A stretch of DNA of 64,000 nucleotides, taken from contig NZ_JAUTAN010000001.1 of assembly GCF_030818655.1 (NCBI RefSeq), forward strand, positions 1,116,001-1,180,000, written 5' to 3'. This stretch comes from Nocardioides zeae (GTDB lineage Bacteria > Actinomycetota > Actinomycetes > Propionibacteriales > Nocardioidaceae). A program made the translations under genes and the position numbers. The notes under the pieces are model-generated. The model worked only from the letters and a program-made list of their open reading frames with translations. It was not told the origin of the DNA and searched no databases. Below, piece by piece: positions 60,476 to 64,000 of this stretch; the stretch's first letter is position 1; every line of letters starts with the position of its first letter.

Positions 60476-61573
60476 TCAGAGCACGCCGGTGACGGGATCG
60501 CGGTCCGTGAGGCAGTACGCCGCGCCCGAGGGGTCGCGGAGCACGGTCCACCGCTCGCGCTCGGCGACCAGCTCGGCGCCCAGCGCCCGGTGGCGCGCGG
60601 TCTCGGCCGCGCGGTCGCTGCAGGCCACGTCGAGGTGGGCGGTGACGGCCGGCCGGTCGTCCTCGACGCGCTGGAGGAGCAGACGGATCGGCTGGCCCTC
60701 CGGACGGCGCAGCGACGAGAACGCCGTGCTGACGCTCGAGGCCTGCGGTGCCCAGCCGGTCAGGTCGGCCCAGAACCTGCGCTCCGCGTCGACGAGGTGC
60801 GCCGGCGCGTCGATGCACACCTGGTCGACGGCGGAGCTCGATCCGTCCGACCAGGTGGCAGCCGGCGCGCGGAGGCAGGCGGCGTGCGCGACGCAGCAGA
60901 AGACGAGTCCGCCGGGGGAGCGGAGCACGACGTACCCGTGCGGGCTCCGGTGCACCACCTCCGCCCCGAGGGCCACGGCCCGGTCGGCTGCCCGCGCCGG
61001 GTCGGGGACGTGCAGGTCGAGGTGGATCCGCGTGGGCGCGCCCGTCCCCGGGTCGTCGACCCGCTGGACGCGCAGGTGGTCGTGGCCGGTGGGCGGGACG
61101 AGGGTCGCGAACTCGTCGGCGTCGCCCCGCGGCGGCGACAGGCGGTGTCCCGACACGGCGGCCCAGAACGCGGGCACGGTCTCGCGGTGCGCCGCGTCGA
61201 CGTCGAGGAAGGCACTCACCCAGAACGGCCGGCCGGCCGTGTCGTCCGACTCCGCCACCGGACGGTGGAGCACGGCGGAGACCGGCACCGCGACGAGGTC
61301 GGACGGTGCCGCCGGATCGAGGACGGCCTCGGCGTCGACGATCAGCGAGAAGCCGGGCGTGGAGCGGGGCGGCCACACCAGCGTCACCCGGGGGTTCGCG
61401 GCGACGTTCGCGAGCGAGCCGCGCCCCGGGGTCTGCAGCCGCAGCCGACCGGCCGCCGGGTCCGGCGCGACGTGCACCGCCTTCACGCCCGTGCCGTCGG
61501 TCGTCAGCAGGTAGCCCGTGCCGAACGACGCCAGCACGTCGGGGAGGTCCGCGAGGTCGACGACGATGCTCAT
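60476..61573 (-). CDS. Pyridoxamine-phosphate-oxidase-like domain fused to two VOC (glyoxalase-like) domains
   Basis: The 365-aa protein begins with a flavin/F420-type split barrel of about 105 residues: YLLTTDGTGVKAVHVAPDPA, LRLQTPGRGSLANVAANPRV, TLVWPPRSTPGFSLIVDA. Two vicinal-oxygen-chelate units follow (about 115-240 and 245-365), with FWVSAFLDVDAAHRETVPAF, LDLHVPDPARAADRAVALGA, and VCIDAPAHLVDAERRFWADL, AHLDVACSDRAAETARHRAL. PNPOx-like proteins of this kind often bind F420 in actinobacteria. The combination suggests a binding or detoxification protein rather than a known enzyme. The ATG 61573 begins the barrel. Confidence 0.8.
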   Translation of the reverse strand: MSIVVDLADLPDVLASFGTGYLLTTDGTGVKAVHVAPDPAAGRLRLQTPGRGSLANVAANPRVTLVWPPRSTPGFSLIVDAEAVLDPAAPSDLVAVPVSAVLHRPVAESDDTAGRPFWVSAFLDVDAAHRETVPAFWAAVSGHRLSPPRGDADEFATLVPPTGHDHLRVQRVDDPGTGAPTRIHLDLHVPDPARAADRAVALGAEVVHRSPHGYVVLRSPGGLVFCCVAHAACLRAPAATWSDGSSSAVDQVCIDAPAHLVDAERRFWADLTGWAPQASSVSTAFSSLRRPEGQPIRLLLQRVEDDRPAVTAHLDVACSDRAAETARHRALGAELVAERERWTVLRDPSGAAYCLTDRDPVTGVL

Positions 61574-61823
61574 GGGCTCACGGTAGAGCGCGGTGCCGAC
61601 GGTGCGGCAGGCCCAGAATGGGCGTGGACACATCCGGCACCCGCGCCGGGTCCGCAGCGGCCGCTGCAGGGGGCGTGCGCCGCGATCGACGGCCTCAGGT
61701 GCTCGTCCCGGCCCAGGAGCAGTCGGAAGCACCGCGATCCTGCGCCGCACAGGTGCGGTCCCCGTGCCGGATCTGTCCGAGCTCTCCGAGCTCCCCGAGC
61801 ACCCCGAGGGCGGACCCCGCGGT

Positions 61824-62486
61824 TCACGCGGCCCCGAGGACGCCGACCACGATGAGCGCCTGGCCCAGGTGGTAGGTCACCATCACGGCCACGTGCGGCC
61901 ACGGCGCCACCCAGTCCCGCGGGCGGGCGAAGCGGTCGAGCGCGAGCACCGTGTCGCTGGCCACGAAGACCGCGGCCCCCGCGGCGACCAGCGCCAGTCC
62001 GGTGCCCCATGCCGTCACCAGCATCGCGCCGATGACGAGCATGTACGCCGCGACCGGCGCCGCGAGGCCGATCCCGCCCGACCGGAACGTCGCCGGGAGC
62101 ACGGCGCGTCCGGCCACCAGCGCCCCGGCGAGGGCCACGGCCCCGCCCGCCAGCCACCACGAGACCGAGATCCCCAGGGTGGCGAAGCACGCGACGTACG
62201 CCAGGTGGCCGACGAGGAAGGCCCCCAGTCCGCCGAGGAAGCGCCGCTCGGAGTCACCGAGGAGGAGCACGTCGCCCGCGGTGCCGAGCAGGAGCGCGAC
62301 CACCAGCCACACGCCCACCGTGCTGTCGAGCGCGCCTCCCGCCAGTGCCGCGGTCGCGAGCGCCAGCAGGGCCGCGGGCTTGACGACGCCCTCGGTGCGG
62401 CGGTCCTCCTGGGCGACGGCCACCCAGTTCGTGACGGCGATGACGACGAACAGGGCGGCGGTCACGAGCACGAGCAGCGGCGGCAC
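61824..62486 (-). CDS. YhhN/lysoplasmalogenase-family membrane protein
   Basis: The 220-aa protein has seven to eight hydrophobic helices with the YhhN pattern: VKPAALLALATAALAG, LLLGTAGDVLLLGDSERRFLG, FLVGHLAYVACF, and a late SDTVLALDRFARP and YHLGQALIVVG. The conserved acidic and His residues fit the lysoplasmalogenase family, which cleaves vinyl-ether lysophospholipids; bacterial members are mostly uncharacterised. GTG 62486 is the likely start. It is on the same strand as the ABC gene, 50 nt downstream of it. Confidence 0.85.
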   Translation of the reverse strand: MPPLLVLVTAALFVVIAVTNWVAVAQEDRRTEGVVKPAALLALATAALAGGALDSTVGVWLVVALLLGTAGDVLLLGDSERRFLGGLGAFLVGHLAYVACFATLGISVSWWLAGGAVALAGALVAGRAVLPATFRSGGIGLAAPVAAYMLVIGAMLVTAWGTGLALVAAGAAVFVASDTVLALDRFARPRDWVAPWPHVAVMVTYHLGQALIVVGVLGAA

Positions 62487-62535
62487 GGCCGCAGCATGCC
62501 AGTGGCAGTCGGCCCGGGTGACCGCGCCCCGCGCG

Positions 62536-64000
62536 CTACCCGACCCGGGCCGGTGCCGGTGCCGGTGCGCCGCCCAGGGTGACGACCCGGTCCATGCGGT
62601 CCAGCCCGATCTCGTCGTGCGTGATCCACACGACCGAGCGACCCGCGCACGCGGTGAGGAGGTCGTCGGTGACCGCTCGCGCCGTGGCGGTGTCGAGGTG
62701 GGCCGTCGGCTCGTCGAGGACGAGCACGGCGGCGTCCGCCAGCAGCGCGCGGGCGAGGCCGATCCGAGCCCGCTCGCCGCCGGAGACGCCGGCCCCGCCG
62801 TCGCCGATCCGGGTCGCCAGGCCCTCGGGCAGCCCGGCGAGCCACAGGTCGAGCCGCGCCGCCACGAGCGCCTCCCGCACCTCGGCGTCGGTCGCCGAGG
62901 GACGCGCGAGACGCACGTTCTCGGCCACGGTGGAGGCGAACAGGTAGGGGTCGTCGTCGACGAGCCCGACGCGGCGGCGTACGTCGTCGGGGTCGAGCGC
63001 CACGGCGTCCACGCCGCCGAGGCGGTGGGTGCCGGCGGTGGGGGAGAGGAAGCGGACGAGCAGGGCGGCGACGGTCGACTTGCCGCAGCCCGACGGTCCG
63101 ACCAGGCCGACGTGGGTGCCCGCCGGGACGGCGAGGTCGAGGTCGGCGACGGCGGTGCGACCCGGCTCCCACGCGGCGGCGACGCCGTCGAGCACGACGT
63201 CGGTCGCCCCCGGCCCGACGGGCAGCGGCGCGGGTGCCGCGGGCACGGCGACCGGCGGCTCGAGCTCCTCGAGGGCGTCGAGCCGCCGCCGGGCCGCCCG
63301 CGTCGTGACGCCGAGCGTCCCGGCGTCGGCCAGCGGCGACACGACGTCGACGAGCGCGAGCGGCAGGAGCAGGAAGAGCGCCAGCACCGGCGCACCGACC
63401 GCACCGGTCGCGAGGGCGTCGGCCCCGAGCCGGGCGACGAGCACGACGGAGACGGCCGCGCCGACGAAGGGCCACGCCCGGGCGACCGCGGCCCACGCCG
63501 CCGCTCGCGTCGTGGCGCGACCCAGCTCCGCGCCGGCGGAGCGGACGACGCGACGGGCGTCGCCGTCGGCCTGCCAGGCGACGAGCGAGCGTGCGTCGTC
63601 CAGCGTGGTGAGCGCGTGCCGGGCCACCGCGGCCCGGGCGGCGACGACCCGGTCCGCGCCGGCGGCGACGCCCCACCGCGCGGTCGCCCAGGTCGCCAGT
63701 CCGGCGACCGCGGCGACGCCGACGGTGACGAGGGCGACGGTGGGGAGGACGGGCGCGGCGAGGAGGACCGTCACGGCGAGCACGCCCACGGCCGTGACCA
63801 CCGGCATCCGCACCCGCAGCCGGTCGTCGAGCAGGCTGTCGACGTCGTCGACGACGCTCGTCAGGAGGTCGCCGCGTCGCCGTCCGCCGAGCCGCCCCGG
63901 CACGAGCGGGACCACTACGTCGTAGACGCGCGCCCGGCGCTCGGCCAGCTCGCGGAGCCCGACGTCGTGGGACACGAGACGCTCGGCGTACCGGAACGCC
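62536..64000 (-). CDS. cydC: Thiol reductant ABC exporter, CydC-like (partial, runs off the right edge)
   Basis: About 488 codons are visible. The membrane part has RYAERLVSHDVGLRELAERR and RVYDVVVPLVPGRL, then hydrophobic helices (TAVGVLAVTVLLAAPVLP and more). The ATPase part has Walker A GPSGCGKST, signature SGGERARIGLARAL, Walker B VLVLDEPTAHLD and the H-loop WITHDE. The layout is a fused membrane-ATPase half-transporter. The phrase RLVSHD near the start is typical of CydC, which with CydD exports cysteine/glutathione for cytochrome bd assembly. The N-terminus and any cydD lie beyond the window. Confidence 0.85.
   Translation of the reverse strand, partial: AFRYAERLVSHDVGLRELAERRARVYDVVVPLVPGRLGGRRRGDLLTSVVDDVDSLLDDRLRVRMPVVTAVGVLAVTVLLAAPVLPTVALVTVGVAAVAGLATWATARWGVAAGADRVVAARAAVARHALTTLDDARSLVAWQADGDARRVVRSAGAELGRATTRAAAWAAVARAWPFVGAAVSVVLVARLGADALATGAVGAPVLALFLLLPLALVDVVSPLADAGTLGVTTRAARRRLDALEELEPPVAVPAAPAPLPVGPGATDVVLDGVAAAWEPGRTAVADLDLAVPAGTHVGLVGPSGCGKSTVAALLVRFLSPTAGTHRLGGVDAVALDPDDVRRRVGLVDDDPYLFASTVAENVRLARPSATDAEVREALVAARLDLWLAGLPEGLATRIGDGGAGVSGGERARIGLARALLADAAVLVLDEPTAHLDTATARAVTDDLLTACAGRSVVWITHDEIGLDRMDRVVTLGGAPAPAPARVG

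Overview
The window is about 70% G+C with GTG/TTG starts, very short gene gaps, many start/stop overlaps and TAnnnT-type promoters 6-8 nt before start codons. This points to a high-GC actinobacterium, probably of the Nocardioides/Aeromicrobium type. The backbone order glnA - RDD - DUF4191 - lipA - lipB - TIGR01777 epimerase - E2 acyltransferase - pepA - gcvT - cobS/cobU matches the corresponding Mycobacterium tuberculosis region around Rv2208-Rv2220, as I recall it.

Layout. (1) 115-9750: a tightly coupled catabolic operon. Its core is the 3-hydroxyanthranilate meta-cleavage (nba-type) pathway: ring-opening dioxygenase, ACMS decarboxylase, aminomuconate semialdehyde dehydrogenase, aminomuconate deaminase and oxalocrotonate decarboxylase. 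It is preceded by a thiolase-like protein and a DUF35/acyl-CoA ligase fusion, and followed by a quinone-oxidoreductase-like enzyme, a racemase-superfamily protein and an OsmC protein. A LuxR-type regulator (9833) follows. (2) 10985-17898: formaldehyde dehydrogenase, a membrane protein, and a leftward GMC oxidoreductase / aldehyde dehydrogenase / quinone reductase cluster. (3) 18102-24333: an accessory, defence-like region of visibly lower G+C. It holds a MazG-like pyrophosphohydrolase with a GIY-YIG/DUF2075 helicase, an IS30 remnant, a PIN protein with a degenerate XRE-ImmA partner, a candidate nuclease, and helicase and excisionase remnants. (4) 24334-31187: a decayed prophage in the 3' end of glnA, bounded by a 26-bp direct repeat (25/26 identical). 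It carries holin, endolysin, a tail fragment, a truncated integrase and unknown cargo. (5) 31162-49320: the conserved backbone (nitrogen assimilation, lipoate synthesis and use, glycine cleavage, cobalamin), with a lipoprotein pair and an ABC exporter pair inserted. (6) 49341-64000: sulfotransferase, thyA-folA (folA fused to a kinase domain), transporter/regulator, dapA-RNase J, MOSC and a PNPOx-VOC fusion, lysoplasmalogenase family, and partial cydC at the right edge.

The most notable points are the CoA-module/nba hybrid operon, the MazG + GIY-YIG-DUF2075 pair next to a PIN/dead-ImmA pair, the glnA-integrated prophage that separates glnA from its own terminator, a textbook four-site GlnR operator at glnA, a frameshift in the E2 gene, two unusual fusions (DHFR-phosphotransferase and MBL-CobU), and widespread leaderless promoters. 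All calls come from reading the sequence; no database search was run.
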